Part shown: in pieces, positions 1 to 12,100 of the stretch
How positions within the stretch are numbered: the stretch's first letter is position 1
Layout: each line of letters begins with the position of its first letter
From: Pleurostoma richardsiae
Lineage: Eukaryota > Ascomycota > Sordariomycetes > Calosphaeriales > Pleurostomataceae
DNA length: 64,000 bases
Assembly (NCBI GenBank): GCA_030052745.1
Contig: JANBVO010000001.1
Location: 2,294,001-2,358,000, forward strand
Direction of reading: 5' to 3'
Notes under the pieces: generated by a model
What the model saw: the letters and a program-made list of their open reading frames with translations, nothing else
The model's database searches: none
What the model was told of the DNA's origin: nothing
Translations under genes and position numbers: made by a program

Positions 1-2159
1 GCGTAAGGATACGTTTTTCAGTACCCGTTGGTAGCGAGGAAAAGTGAGCCCGTAGGCGCTCGACAAGCCGCGGGACCTCGAGTCCTACCAGAGCGTTGTT
101 GATGCTATTCCGAGAGAAGATGTTGCTAAAACTAGCGGCGATGACTAATCGGATACCTCAGGCAAGGATTGCGGTAGCTGCCTGCTCTCGCGAAGAACCG
201 CACCCAAAATTTGAGCCTGAGACGATGATGTCGTTCGGTCTGGCAATTCCATTAAACTCAGGATCGTAGTTGCAGAAGCAAGCTTGAGCCATATCTTTCC
301 TGGAGACGTTATCCTGATATGTTAGCTTGCCAGGGTAGATGGCATCAGTGTCGAGGTTGTCGGTATCACAAAATACGATCTCGCCGCTGATCTTCTCAGG
401 AAATCCGGGGAGAATATCGGTGGTAGGCTTGTCGGAGGGCTCCGCGGCAAACTCTACTCTATCGATGAGCGAGTCGAGCTGTTGTACGAATCTAGAAAGC
501 TCGTTCTCCGTGGTATGTGCCAAGCCGGTGCCGTACCCTGCGTCTACGCCGGACCAATCTTCAGGCACCTTGTAGATGCCCGGGCCAGTGATAACGCCGT
601 TGAGAGCGCTGGCAGCCACAACCTCAGGACTCGCGAGGTATGCCTTTGCGTCGCGCGAACCCATACGTCCCTTAAAGTTGCGATTGCTGGTGCTGGCGCT
701 GATGCCGACCTCGCCGGGCTCTAGCAGTCCCTTGCGAGCCCGATGCACGGGCCGCACCCGGCAGGGAGAGACTGAGAGCCGGCCTCGAGTAAGACCTACC
801 AGTCGCCGGCAGCCTCGGCGGCCTCCTGTTCTGGGGCCGAGGCTGCCGCAATATAGAGCTGGACGCCGTCGGCGATCTTGGGAATAGCGCCGCCGTTCGC
901 CTCGGCAGCGTCCCTGAAAACCCTGGCAGCAGCCTTGATGTCGGAGGCTCGGCTGTTGGTACAGGACACAATATACGCGCGATCGACTTTGATCTTCTGC
1001 GGCACCAGCTCGTGGAGGGGGGTCGCAACCTTGACCGAATTAGGGCCAGAGACATAAGGCGAGAGTGACGAGAGGTTGAGATAGAGCTGTTTAGCGTATA
1101 CGGCATCGGGATCTGCCGTGACTGGGTTGGCGAAGAGCTCATCCACTCTCTCGTGCGTGATACGCTCCCGCGTATTTCTGTCCTCAAGCATCGCCGCTTC
1201 GGTCGCCTTATACCGCAACCAGCGCTCCAGAGTACGGTCGATAGGGAAAAGGCCAGCAAGACCTCCCCATTCGCAAACCATATTGGCGATCGTCAAGCGA
1301 GTATCGACTAATAGGGTCTCCATCGTCTCCTCGGGTCCCGTAAACTCGACCACATGGTTAAGAATATCGCTCTTAAAAATGCCGCACAAAGCGACGATGA
1401 CATCTTTACCAGTCACACCCGGTGGCAGCCTTCCTGTGAATGTAACACGCGCAACCGGCGCGACATTCCACCACGTTCGGTCAGTAGCCCAAATGCAAGC
1501 AGCATCAGTTCGCACCACGGCTTGTCCGAGACAGCCAATTCCGCCGTAATGGGTACTATGGCTATCCGAAGCAACGTCCATGGTCCCTGGCTAGGCATGC
1601 CCTTCCTCGACCATGATCTGGTGGCCGATTCCTCGGCCCGCGGGGTACCACGAAGTAACTCCATGCTTCTTAGCGAACGCCTCAATGCTCTGATATTTCT
1701 TCAGATTGGCTTCGCTGGTGTTCTGCACGTCGTGATCTAGGGCTATGACGAGCTGCTCCGGCCTGTGTATTTTCGTAGCTCCCATCGATAGGAACTTGGT
1801 TGCAACCGGGAACGAGTTGTCATGGGTAAGTATTGCAGCCGGCTCGATGCTGATGTAGTCCCCACTCCGGACACGCTTGCCTGGGGACAGTCCAACGGCA
1901 TAGCGCTGGATTATCTTTTCGGTGAGGGTTTGGGGCAATCGGTGCTCAGTTGGCGTCGTCTTGGGAGACTCGACATCTTGTGCGCGAAGGCATCGTGATG
2001 TTGAGACTAGTCGCACTAAGCGGGGTTTCGGTGCGGCGGTCGCAGAACACCATCTGCTCGAGAGATGCGAGGTCCGGCCTCCCCCAGCAGAGATCTCAAA
2101 TCGGTCAGCGTGAGCGTGAGGACAAGGTAAAGTGTCAAACTTACTGCTTTGCAGGCCAT
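1..2159 (-). pseudogene. LYS4: Disrupted homoaconitase (LYS4-like), 3' end beyond the window
   Basis: Homoaconitase turns homocitrate into homoisocitrate in mitochondria, in fungal lysine synthesis. On the minus strand the family sequence is readable nearly end to end: [52 protein letters not shown], the iron-sulfur cysteines [10 protein letters not shown] and CGPCIGL, then [10 protein letters not shown], and the swivel-domain [16 protein letters not shown] and [16 protein letters not shown]. The likely start is ATG at 2159, followed after MACKA by a GTAAGT donor. The frame is broken: a TAG at 1591-1593 where the family has Trp, a TAG at 796-798 where it has Gln, a frameshift just after CIGLA (about 740), and a TGA at 158-160, after which IFSRNSINNALVGLEVPRL continues. 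Two extra residues also sit in [10 protein letters not shown]. Because LYS4 is needed for lysine, an intact copy probably lies elsewhere, making this a decayed paralogue. Assembly error is a less likely alternative, given four separate lesions. Confidence 0.9.
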
Positions 2160-2689
2160 GTCGTCTTGCGGAGGCAAGCAAGCACTTTGATGGTGTTCTA
2201 ATTTCCGGTTGGATCCAGGATAGGGTTTTTTTTCTTCTTGGGTCGGTTGCTACCTAGTCAGTTAGCCACGCACAAATAGCGATCGGCTGGGTCCGTGCAT
2301 ATCGTGGTTGGCTAAAGTATTGATAGTGCTTTCAAAAGGAAGGCCACCTATTGGTCCTAAATGCGAATTTGTTACATTTCTGGGTAATCCCGTTTCGAGT
2401 CAAGGTCGGAGTTGCTAAACTCCGTGGCCCGAGCAGCTTGGCACCTAATTTCTGCACTCAAGAGGCCGGAATTCGGACACCTTCGCCAAGGCAAGCGACT
2501 AACGCGACGGCTAGTGGGTGGGCCTCCTTCGCCAATGGGGCGCATCCCCGTTATGGAGCAAAAGGCGACCTTAATAAGCGAAGTTTACCAAGCGACATGT
2601 ATCAAACCTGTTTACGAGGAGAAGACCAAGGTATCTCGATGTGGCGGCAAATATGGTTATGAATGTGAATAACTACCCTAGGTGCCGCG

Positions 2690-3070
2690 GGCAACGGTGT
2701 GATGAGCGATATAGAAGTACCTAAGTACATCTTGGATGGCGCGGTGACACCTCGTCCGCGGTCTTCTTTTCGTACGAGATCTCCCTAGTGACTGATACGC
2801 TTCGCGTGCCTGTCGGGTTGCGGATCATTGGACAGGTGTGGCCCTAGATTATAGGGACGAAGACAAGGTTAGTGATCGAACGCCAATACATCCCCTTTTC
2901 CTTCGGGGTCAGTCGGCGCAACGAGAAACAAATTGGAACCACTCGGTCGCATTAGCTAACTTATCTTTAACAATAATCAGTTCTCCGACGAAACTCGGCC
3001 GAGACCTGTCGTTTAGTAAGGCAAGATGGAAGATGTCGACATCGTGGAGATTACAAGAATGATGGTCACG
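2690..3070 (+). pseudogene. Possible remnant of a GH55-type beta-1,3-glucanase
   Basis: No open gene is present here. The plus strand reads DTLRVPVGLRIIGQVWP, then after a stop IIGTKT, then KVSDRTPIHP in another frame. This resembles the GH55 pectin-lyase-fold segment of the form VTDTI.IP.G.RIVGQ.WS.IMG...KF.D...P. The rest of the catalytic domain is not readable, so only a fragment survives, in more than one frame. The assignment rests on about 35 residues of remembered family pattern and could be wrong. Its position between two other decayed genes fits a remnant. Confidence 0.35.
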
Positions 3071-3239
3071 GTCAAGGCCCAACAGCAGTCGCCGTCGCCA
3101 TCTAGTGGAACGTCGCCGAGTGCAGCAAGGGAGCTGCCGGCGTGTGAGGTAACTTACGCAGTACGTCGCCTATGTCATTCGCACTGATAGCGTCTGCGCG
3201 GCTTCCTGTGGGAAGAACTTGAAGAGCTGATTCGACAGC

Positions 3240-4206
3240 GTGTACATCGCTTTTGCGGGCTACCATGTCAACGATGCACTACTTACCTTGCTCGGAGGGC
3301 GGATCTGGGATGGTTGGAATCCAACTTGTCTTAAGGATCCTGGCACGGGCAAGTCCTGGGGCGAGATAATCGACAGTTTCGCTCAAGTCTCTACCATCGA
3401 GGACACGCCTAAGATCGAGCTCTGTTCCTTCTGCTGGGTAGAGTACTACGTCGTATAGCAGCGTTCGTAGTAATTCGAGTACGACTCCTTTTTCTGATCA
3501 AGCTCGAGTACACCGTCTCTCAGTGTGGCCACAGAGACAATACCACGATTCCTGACTCGCCTCTTATCCTCCCCGACCCCTCCACCTCCTGCCAAACTGA
3601 CGAGTGGTACACCACCGTCGAGGGCGACACATGCGACTTCGCGCAGATGCACGACCTCGCCCCCGCGTCCCTCTATCTCGAGAACCCGGACTCGCTTCAC
3701 CACTGCTTCCCCATCGCGGAGGGCACCTCCCTGTGCCTCCCGCCCTCGTGCCCGCTGACCTGGACCATCCAGCCTAGCGACACATGGTTCACCACTGAGT
3801 ACAACGTCGCCTTGTCCACCATGGTCGCGGCGCTCGGCAACATCAAGTACAGCCGGTGGGTGGACCGCGATTGCAGGAACCTGCACTCGGCGAGCGACGG
3901 CGCCTTTGGGCACGTCATCTGCCTGGCACCGCAGAACGGCGAGTTCGTGACCAATGCGTCCGTCCCCGGAGACATGACCATCCCATGGGCTTCGACGGGG
4001 TATATAGTAACTACATCAGCAGCCCGCCAGAAGGAGCGACGGTCGCTCAGGGAACGACGATCCAGTGCGGCAAGTGGCATGTCGCGGCTGGGGATGATAC
4101 GTGCAGTTCCATTGCGTTTAGCAGAGGTACGACCATCGGAGTCTTTATGGAGGTCAACCTTTCGCTGGGAACGGTTGTCGTGAGCTGTACTGGGCACTTG
4201 GTGTAA
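3240..4206 (+). pseudogene. Decayed LysM-domain secreted protein
   Basis: LysM modules bind chitin or N-acetylglucosamine polymers, and fungi secrete such proteins. Readable parts in order are a Cys-containing N-terminal region (ALLTLLGGRIWDGWNPTCL, ELCSFCWVEY), a LysM-like block (DEWYTTVEGDTCDFAQMHDL, then SLCLPPSCP), and a second LysM-like block near the end (CGKWHVAAGDDTCSSIAF). The spacing of the conserved W, Y/H, GDTC and C-x-P elements matches multi-LysM proteins of plant- and insect-associated fungi. The readable parts lie in different frames with stops between them, so the gene is broken in several places. No signal peptide was located. The family call is fairly firm; which LysM subgroup is not resolvable here. 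Confidence 0.7.
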
Positions 4207-5055
4207 GGGATTGCATACTGTGCGTTGCCGTTTGTGGCTTGGGACCAGCTTTAAGAGAGGCAATTCTATAACTTCAGTGGCAATGATAGTGCGACCAGAT
4301 AGACGGGATGATTGCGATACCGGCTTGTCTAATATCATGACGAGAGTACAGCTCTGTTGGGTTTCTGAGTTGCTCTGGGCGCTTCTCCAGCTCTGGAGGT
4401 GTCGTGTCGCCGGATTTCAGGTCTCAGATATCGTTGTCTCCACAATGAACGGGTGTGGATGGGGGTGTTCACCTGCATGCCGTCGTGAGTGTTGTAGGTT
4501 ACAAGCAAGCACTGGACTTGTCATCAGGTTGAAGAGTTAACAGTTGACCCTACCAGGTCTCTTACCAATGCTCACAGTTGTGGTCGACGAGGGGCATATA
4601 TCGCTGCTGTAATGGCAGTTGATCGTGGGATCCGACCTGTAATGATTTTTAAAGTGACGGCGAGACTTCACTCTCGTCGTTTCGAGAGAAGGGAAAGAGA
4701 GACTGCAAGGCACTCGCGATCCGGTAACTCCGAGTTTACGGGAGTGACTTCAACTAAGGGGTGTCGAGATTTGAAGTTGACAACGATACGTTCATCTGTG
4801 TAACTGGCTCGCTGAGGAATCAGCTGCATCAAATCAGAAGCTCGGGACAATGTGCGTGAAAATAGGGAGTACGTCTCTTGCATTCCTTCCGCGGCGTCAA
4901 GCCAGTATGAATCAGCGCCGTAACAAACTCTTAATCAATCCGTAACCAACGCCTTGCAGAGAAAATCCAGAACACCTATGGTATCAAGAACTAAACGGAC
5001 GCCTGTCCTCATCCGGAACTCCGTATCATGCCAACCAGTATTTTCAGGCCGCTTA
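4207..5055. other. Intergenic, no gene seen
   Basis: Spacer between the LysM remnant and the 3' end of the PPPDE gene. Only short unrelated open frames occur on both strands, and no repeat or RNA gene is recognisable. It may belong to the same decayed tract as the three remnants to its left. Confidence 0.5.
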
Positions 5056-5868
5056 TCACCGCGTAGGTGCCCTCTCTGCGGCCGGCAGCTGTCGTCCGTC
5101 CGAGTCCCGCAGCGGAGCCTTGCCCTTCCCGGCGCGGCCTTGCCGCCGGTCTTCCTCGCTATCCCAGTTGTTGAGTTCGTTCAGGTCCATCACTCCGTCG
5201 TCGCTTTGAAAGTCGATCAGCCGAGGCGTCTCTGCTGATGATCTCAGCATTCTCGACCGCTCGTCGGAGTGGTCGTCCTCGTCCAGCAGCTCCCCGTCCG
5301 CAGTCTCGTAGTCCGGCGGCTCCAGCCAGTCCTTTGGCACCACGCATGGCATAGCGACGCCGATACTCGCCGCCCGATTCAGCCAGCTGGGACCGGGCTG
5401 GTTGGTGAGCATCTTGCAGAGGTATGTGGTAAAGTGGTTGCAGTTCTTCGTCAGCAGATTGTAGGACGGTCCGAGGAATTCTTCCGATGCATCGCGGATG
5501 ATGCTGTCGATCTCGCTCTGCGTCGCAAGGGTGAAACCGTGCAGTATCTCGCATCGAAAGGTGCCTCCGGGGGGGTTCGTTCTCGGCTTGGTCCAGTAGA
5601 CGCCTGTGACACCGCGCTTGTCGTGGCCACCATATGCGTATTCCTTCCCGTTTATGACGACGCCCGAATGCAGCAGCGAGGTGCCGATCGCCCATAGAAA
5701 AGAGGACATCTTTCCCGGCTGTGTCCACGTCAGCGCTGGGGGTTTAGGCAGGGTGAAGGGCCTACTTACGGGTAGTAGATCGTAGACATTGATGATGATC
5801 TCGGTCTTCTGCAGCGACAAGGTCGACCGGTGCGACCGAGCCGACTTGTGAGACTTTTTCGGAGGCAT
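5056..5868 (-). CDS. PPPDE (DUF862) deubiquitinase/deSUMOylase-like protease
   Basis: PPPDE proteins (DESI family) are papain-like isopeptidases acting on ubiquitin- or SUMO-type conjugates, or on thiol substrates. The protein has VYDLLP, then the catalytic-type His (H50 in TSLLHSGVVI), EYAYGGHD, and the catalytic-type Cys (C126 in KNCNHFT). The C-terminal half is acidic and disordered. Two coding exons are inferred, 5770-5868 and 5056-5718, giving 253 residues. The intron at 5719-5769 is 51 nt, has GTAAGT and CAG ends, is a multiple of three and contains no stop, so the unspliced frame is also open and gives 270 residues. Splicing restores the family pattern VYDLLPPGKMSSFLWAIGTS, which is why I prefer it. 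The gene diverges from OLA1 across about 840 bp. Confidence 0.88.
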   Translation of the reverse strand: MPPKKSHKSARSHRSTLSLQKTEIIINVYDLLPVSRPFTLPKPPALTWTQPGKMSSFLWAIGTSLLHSGVVINGKEYAYGGHDKRGVTGVYWTKPRTNPPGGTFRCEILHGFTLATQSEIDSIIRDASEEFLGPSYNLLTKNCNHFTTYLCKMLTNQPGPSWLNRAASIGVAMPCVVPKDWLEPPDYETADGELLDEDDHSDERSRMLRSSAETPRLIDFQSDDGVMDLNELNNWDSEEDRRQGRAGKGKAPLRDSDGRQLPAAERAPTR

Positions 5869-6707
5869 TTTTGGTAAAACAGCGTTGTAAAGCCTTGGCG
5901 CTCGGGAAACGGGTTGCGATGTTGGACGGAGTAGGAGAAAGTCAGCGTTGAGGCGAGCTATGCCGTCATTTATATCGCCTCAGAACCCCGAACAAAGCCG
6001 TGGCAGCCGAGAGAACAAGCTGCGGATGATCCAGGGCCGGGAGGCGCTGTCAAAGAGTGACTCTGCACCAGAGAAAGACGTATGGAATGCGAACACGACG
6101 ATGCTTCATCCCAATGGTGGAGAAATGAGTCCAATGAGAGTTTACAAAGAGGAGTTGGCGAAGACCCCCTCCGCCTCACCTTGTCGCAGACCCCAAGCTG
6201 AAGGAGCAGCCTACCCGGCGGATCCCTGCAGGTGTCTGCATCAGGCATCAGGCAGGGCACGAGCCACCGAAAATCGTCCCTCACACCCCGGCTCGGCTCC
6301 GGCAAGGCGGGGTCGGCGGACCTTTGATTTTCCGGGCGTCCTTCGCTCCCATTCTTGTGAGCCCCACCTGAAGCGGGACAACAAGGCTCGAGGTGGGAAA
6401 TTGATGAAAATTATGCTTGGAGGTCACTCGTGCTGTCTTGAACGTCAAGCGAAAGCTACCTCAACGTGCGAACGGCGAGCCTGAGACCGATAGGTAGAGC
6501 GACCTTTGCCCACCCGACCTGTGACATCGGTCTCTCGGTTACGGACTTGAGGCTGGTGACAGCCATATCACCACGACGGCCTCGCTGGCAACCCCGCTCT
6601 CCTTCTCTTCAAGACTCCTCCTTCGCCCATCTGCAGCTAGCTCTGCGTTTTCGAAGTGCACGTTCATCTGCATCTACACCCCGGTCCGTTACTACAGCAA
6701 GAAGAAA
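5869..6707. promoter_or_regulatory. Shared divergent promoter region (PPPDE / OLA1)
   Basis: About 840 bp between two head-to-head genes. A pyrimidine-rich stretch at about 6598-6640 lies just upstream of the OLA1 start, as is common near fungal transcription starts. No TATA box or named operator could be assigned. Confidence 0.4.
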
Positions 6708-8293
6708 ATGCCTCCCAAGAAGGTCGTCAAGGAAGAGAAGATCCTGCTGGGCAGGCCAGGAAACAACCTCAAGAGCGGAATCGTGAGCAGCCAGCCGGTC
6801 GCAAACATGGAATCCAGCTTCTGACAGTCACCAGGTCGGTCTCGCCAACGTGGGAAAGTCGACGCTCTTCCAGGCTATCACCAAGTGCAACCTCGGTAAC
6901 CCTGCTGTAAGTACTATACTCAACTGGGAATTTTCGCGGGCCTGCTAGCCGGCTGTTTGGTTTCCTTGGTAACGAGTGGCCTCGCGACTGCTACAAATTC
7001 TGCTATCCTCTATGCGCCCAGCCATTCACCTCTAACACTCTCTTCCAGAACTTCCCCTATGCCACCATCGACCCTGAAGAGGCTCGCGTTATTGTCCCCG
7101 ATGCCCGGTTCGACTGGCTATGCGAGAAGTACCAGCCCAAGTCTAGAGTGCCGGCCAACTTGACAGTCTACGACATTGCTGGTCTGACCAGAGGCGCGTC
7201 CACTGGTGCCGGTCTGGGCAATGCCTTCTTGTCTCACATCCGCGCCGTCGACGCCATCTTCCAGGTAGTACGTTGCTTTGACGATGCCGAGATCATCCAC
7301 GTCGAAGGCGATGTCAACCCTACGCGCGACCTAGATATCATCAGCGAGGAGCTGAGGTTGAAGGACATTGAGTTCGTGGAAAAGGCCCTGGAGAACCAGA
7401 AGAAGAAGACCCGCCAGGGCGGCCAGAGCTTAGAGCAGAAGAAGGCGAGAGAAGAAGAGGCCACCATAGAGAAGATCTTGGCCTGGCTCAAGGACGGCAA
7501 GGATGTGCGAAAGGGCGAGTGGAATCCAAAGGAGGTGAGTCGAGTCTATCTACTTTGTCCCCTGCACGCAACATCACCGCCATCCTATGATGAGAAAGGG
7601 CCATAGTGCCTGAAACTTAAACCCAGCTCGTCGAATGCCTCAACAGAGGCCTCATGAGATACATTTTCGATCTGACAGCGACTCTAACATCTCGTCCCAT
7701 GAACCAACATTTCTCCGGGCTCATGCTGACTGAGTCATTAGGTCGAAGTCATCAACCCTCTCTTCCTCCTGTCAGCGAAGCCTGTGGTTTACCTGGTAAA
7801 TCTGTCGGAGAGGGACTATATCCGAAAGAAGAACAAGCATCTTCCCAAGATCGCCGAGTGGATCAAGGAGCATGCCCAGGGCGATCCGATCATCCCCATG
7901 TCGGTCTCCTTTGAGGACCGTCTCACTCACTTCGAGACCGAGGCTGAGGCGCAGGAGGAGTGCAAGAAGCTGGGTGTCGAGTCGGCACTGCCTAAGATCA
8001 TCGTCCAGATGCGCAAGGTCCTCAACCTGGGCAGCTTCTTCACCGTTGGCCCAGACGAGGTGCGCCAGTGGACCATCCGCAAAGGCACCAAGGCGCCCCA
8101 GGCGGCTGGTGTTATCCACACCGATTTCGAGAAGACATTCATCCAGGCGATCGTCTACCACTTCGATACCTTGAAAGAGCTCGGTGATGAGTCGGAGGTG
8201 AAGGCTAAGGGCAAGATGATGACGAAAGGAAAGGACTATGTTGTGGAGGATGGTGATATCCTCCTGATCAAGGCCGGAGCGGCCAAGGCTTAG
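6708..8293 (+). CDS. OLA1: Obg-like ATPase 1 (OLA1/YchF family)
   Basis: OLA1 is a cytosolic P-loop ATPase of the YchF subfamily, linked to translation, proteasome and stress responses. The start MPPKKVVKEEKILLGRPGNN matches fungal orthologues. The P-loop is GLANVGKST (residues 27-35), followed by FPYATIDPEEARV, the switch II-like YDIAGLTRGASTGAGLGNAF, the coiled-coil arm, and a TGS-type C-terminal domain (GTKAPQAAGVIHTDFEK, KGKDYVVEDGDILL). Four exons are inferred: 6708-6782, 6835-6906, 7049-7534 and 7742-8293. They give 394 residues, the normal family length, with all phases consistent. Introns are 52, 142 and 207 nt. An AATAAA at 8372-8377 could serve 3'-end formation. Assignment is very secure. 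Confidence 0.96.
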
Positions 8294-9116
8294 ATATACT
8301 CCATTTAGACAGCTCTCCGCGATAGTTCTGCAGAAAAGCAGGCGAGATCGTGCTGATCTGGCAAAACGAAAAATAAAATGATCATCCCAAGTGCCAATTT
8401 GATCTGGCCTCATCCCGTCAAGCTTCCTGCCCGCAAGCGTGCAGTCTCGAGTACTATAGCATCAGGGAAGCATAATGTAAGTGAGACTGTCGAGACACAA
8501 TCCTACTGCACCCACAAAGCAGCCTATAAGGATAGGTTCGCAGTGGAAATCCCATCATCTCATGTGCGGGATCTCAAGTCTGCTTTCGAGATTCCCAAGA
8601 TCTTGCGGGTCGAGGCATGTGCAATCTGCGATAGAGCTTAGGTAAGCAGTGCACGTACCTGGCTGGGCTGATCGCTCCAGTCCGTCCGTCATCGTCGATC
8701 CCCTAAAAGCACCACAGCTTATCGCATTGATTGGATGGGGTCACTGTCGGCAGCGCCAGCCTGTTCCTGACGGGAAGCTCAGCATCCACACCACCAGTGA
8801 GCGTTAGTTGACGAGGGCGGCATTAGCGACAAGGCGGCCGCGTCGGATCCCATCTCTCTGCCTACACCACAGTCCTCGTACTTCTCAGTCTCGCGCCCCT
8901 GTCTTTAGAGAGTCCCCCTATCCACGAGTATCTAGGCCGACGACAAGAAGAGCTTCCCGGACAGCTTTTGCCTAGCATCGGGTCCAGCGTACACGTTATC
9001 GTCAGGGGGGATTGCGAGAGCTTCGCATTCGAGACGGCACATCCGCAACATATCGATCACTGAACCAATGCGAAGCGAATGCGGCTGAGGGGAGTCGCGG
9101 AAGAGAAGTCGAATGA
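8294..9116. other. Intergenic between OLA1 and the VPS9/ankyrin gene
   Basis: It holds the OLA1 3' end, with an AATAAA at 8372, and the upstream region of the next gene, which has the same orientation. No further gene or repeat was recognised. Confidence 0.5.
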
Positions 9117-12100
9117 ATGCAACCCCTAAACCCATTCCTGAACGCCTTCTTCAAGAGCCCGCTCGTCGCGCAGTGCCACCCCGTCTCGCACCACATCCTC
9201 CTCGTCCCGACCACCGATTGCTTCCTTACCTCCCGCGACACCGAGAGCAATGCGTCTCTCTCGGAGACGATCAATACCGAGGACTTCCTGGCGAGCCATG
9301 TCCTGCGCATTCCGGAACCCAAGCCAGGCGGCGCGGCGGGAGGGAAGGATGCGGTGCCAAACTTGCGCGAGATGAAGGGGAAGGCGAAGCAGTACAACAC
9401 GGTCAATTCGCGAAGCGTCGTGATCAAGGACAGCATTGTGTACACAAATAAAGGTTTGTCGCGCTCGCCGGATGTCATTACTGTCCTCGCTGACTCGCCG
9501 ACCCCAGGATTCAAGACTCTAGCTTCCGCAACATTGCTACAAGACGGGCTCTGGTATCCCGACACGCTCGAACCACGGCCATGGCTGATCTACTACATAT
9601 CGAAACCACTGGTCGGAACATGGGAAGAAATCACAATTCAACCAGCATTGCTGGCGGAGAGCGCATCAAAGACGAAGGTCGCACAACAGAATGGCAAGGC
9701 TAATGGGACGTCCAAATCAGACCCCAGCGAGTCATCTGGGATGCCGCGGAAGAAGGAGATCAAGTCTTTCCACGACCTTCTGAACAACTTCCCTGCTATC
9801 GCGAGGCAAATGCAGCCAGGACTGGAGAAGCTGTTCCGAGAGTTCACAGTTGTCATTGAACGACCCTTACCGCCTCCGCCGTCCGCTTCACATATTCCTG
9901 ACCCCATGCCGGATGGACCGATAACTGCGGCCATGAGAAGAGCGAGGAGATCTAGTAGCGCGTCTCCACACAAGTCAGCCCTCAGGAGGGAGGCCAACAG
10001 GAGAGTCACGGAAAGTTTCTACGCTGAGGATGATGAAGAGGCCATGAGAGCTTCTCTCGAGACGGCGGTCACGACGGCCATTGATATTTTTCAGAATGTC
10101 GACAAACAACAGTTGTCTCTCCTTGGGGCCACAACAGACTTGACCGGACCTGTTGTGGAGGGGCTCATTGAGCGATACGTTGCCGAGAACGTCCATCATC
10201 TCATCTTCCCACGGCTGAGCGCCCTCAAGCGGCCAGAGGATCTCGAGTTAGAAGCCAAGATACGCCAGATGGAGTTTGTGGACGTCTCCCAGCTTGGTAT
10301 TGTGCTAGAGGGCAACTCCCACGGCAAGAAAGAGCTCATCGCAAGGCTTGGCCGTGCGGTCGACGAGTTTCGGAAGATAAGCACAGCCATGAGCCCGCAG
10401 GAGATGATGGTGGTCCTACTATCGACGCTGAAAACAGTGACGAAGCTTAGCGAGCCAGTCATACAGGAGGGCGGGCTGGAGGCAGAACCTTCCTCGGAGA
10501 AACCAGTGCTCACGATCAATGCGGACACTCTAGTATCACTCCTCTTGTTTGTTGTGATCAGAGCTCAGATTAAACACCTCCAAGCTCGGTTCATCTATAT
10601 AAGGCATTTTATCTTCGTGGATGACGTCGACAGCGGCGAGATGGGTTATGCACTGAGCACCTTCGAGGCCGTCCTATCCTATCTTGACAGGGACTCAGCA
10701 GGTCTGCGAAGAGCGAGCCGTCGGAACAAAGCGCTTTGGGATGCTACTGCGAATGGAGACGTGGCGGAGCTGAAAAGAATGATGGAGTCCAGTGAAGAAG
10801 CCGTTGAGGAGGACCTCGAAGCCCATCGCTCGCTTCGGTCGAGTCGCCGCGCGTCATCGTCGAGCAGATCCTGGAGCTTCACGAACGGCTCTTCTAGGTC
10901 ATCCAGAAGAAGCTCAATGCTCACGGAGTCGGAGCGGTTCTCAATGGGCTCTGATCTAAGTCATGTCTTCCCCTTCCAGGACCCTTTTCGGAAGGGCCAG
11001 GATGCTCCCATCGAAAGCGATCCTTTTCCACCAGCCAAGAAGATCAAAAGGGTAGCCATGGACATGAGGAGCTTGTCGAGCGGGTCAGAAATATCATTCC
11101 GTTCGAGGACAACGAGCATCGGGACATTCAGCAGCGGGATGGAGGGGGATACGTCTATCGAGCGGCTATCACAGACACAGAACTCTTTTGGGGAATCAGT
11201 TCCTATGATGGCGATACAAAACGAGCGCCCCGAAGCTCTGAAATATCTCCTCTCACTAAGGGGATACTATCCTCCCGAAGCCATTCTGGAAGACACCAAC
11301 AACGAGGGAACCACTCTTCTGAGTGCAGCCGTGCAGTTGGGGAGCAATGAGCTCATCCAGACTGTCCTCGACTTCCTGGCAAACTCGCCAGAGATCGATA
11401 CGGAGCAAACAAAAAGCTACTTTGCCAAGCAGGATATCTGGGGCAGAAGCGTGGCGCACTATCTCTTCCATGCGCCGTTTTTGATTGCGAATTATGGGAA
11501 GATGATGCCTTGGCGGCAAAAGGACAAGAACGGGCAAACACCATTGTTTGCCTTGTGCCGGTCTTACGACCACGCTTTCTATCATAGCATGGTTGAAGAG
11601 GCATTAGAGGTTGCCACGGAATCGCAGGGCGATGGAGAACCGCTACACCTCGACGACCATGTCGATGCCAAGGGCAATACTCTACTCCACATCGTCAACG
11701 ATGCGCAGCTCGTCGTGCGCGTTCTACAGAAGTGCGATGTGGATGTCAATGCCACCAACGACAAGAAATTCACTCCCCTTATGGTTGCCAGCAAGTACGG
11801 CCGCTATGATATGGTGCGCGCCTTCTACGGAGATCCCAGGGTTGATCTTGCAGCCAAGGAGCTGCGTGGCCTGACTGCAGTCGAACTCGCTAAGGACGAC
11901 GACGTTCGTAACAAGATTGACGATCTCACCCTCTTCTCTGCGCCGCCCGGACCAGATTCGCGAACCACTGCTGTTGTGCGCTCATATTTCGTCGAGGACG
12001 CCAGTATCCGGTTCGTCCTCAAATCCGGTGCGCCTGTCGACAAACACAGTTATGCTGTGACGACCTGCCGCAGGTCTCTCACCGACTTCGAACACCTGGC

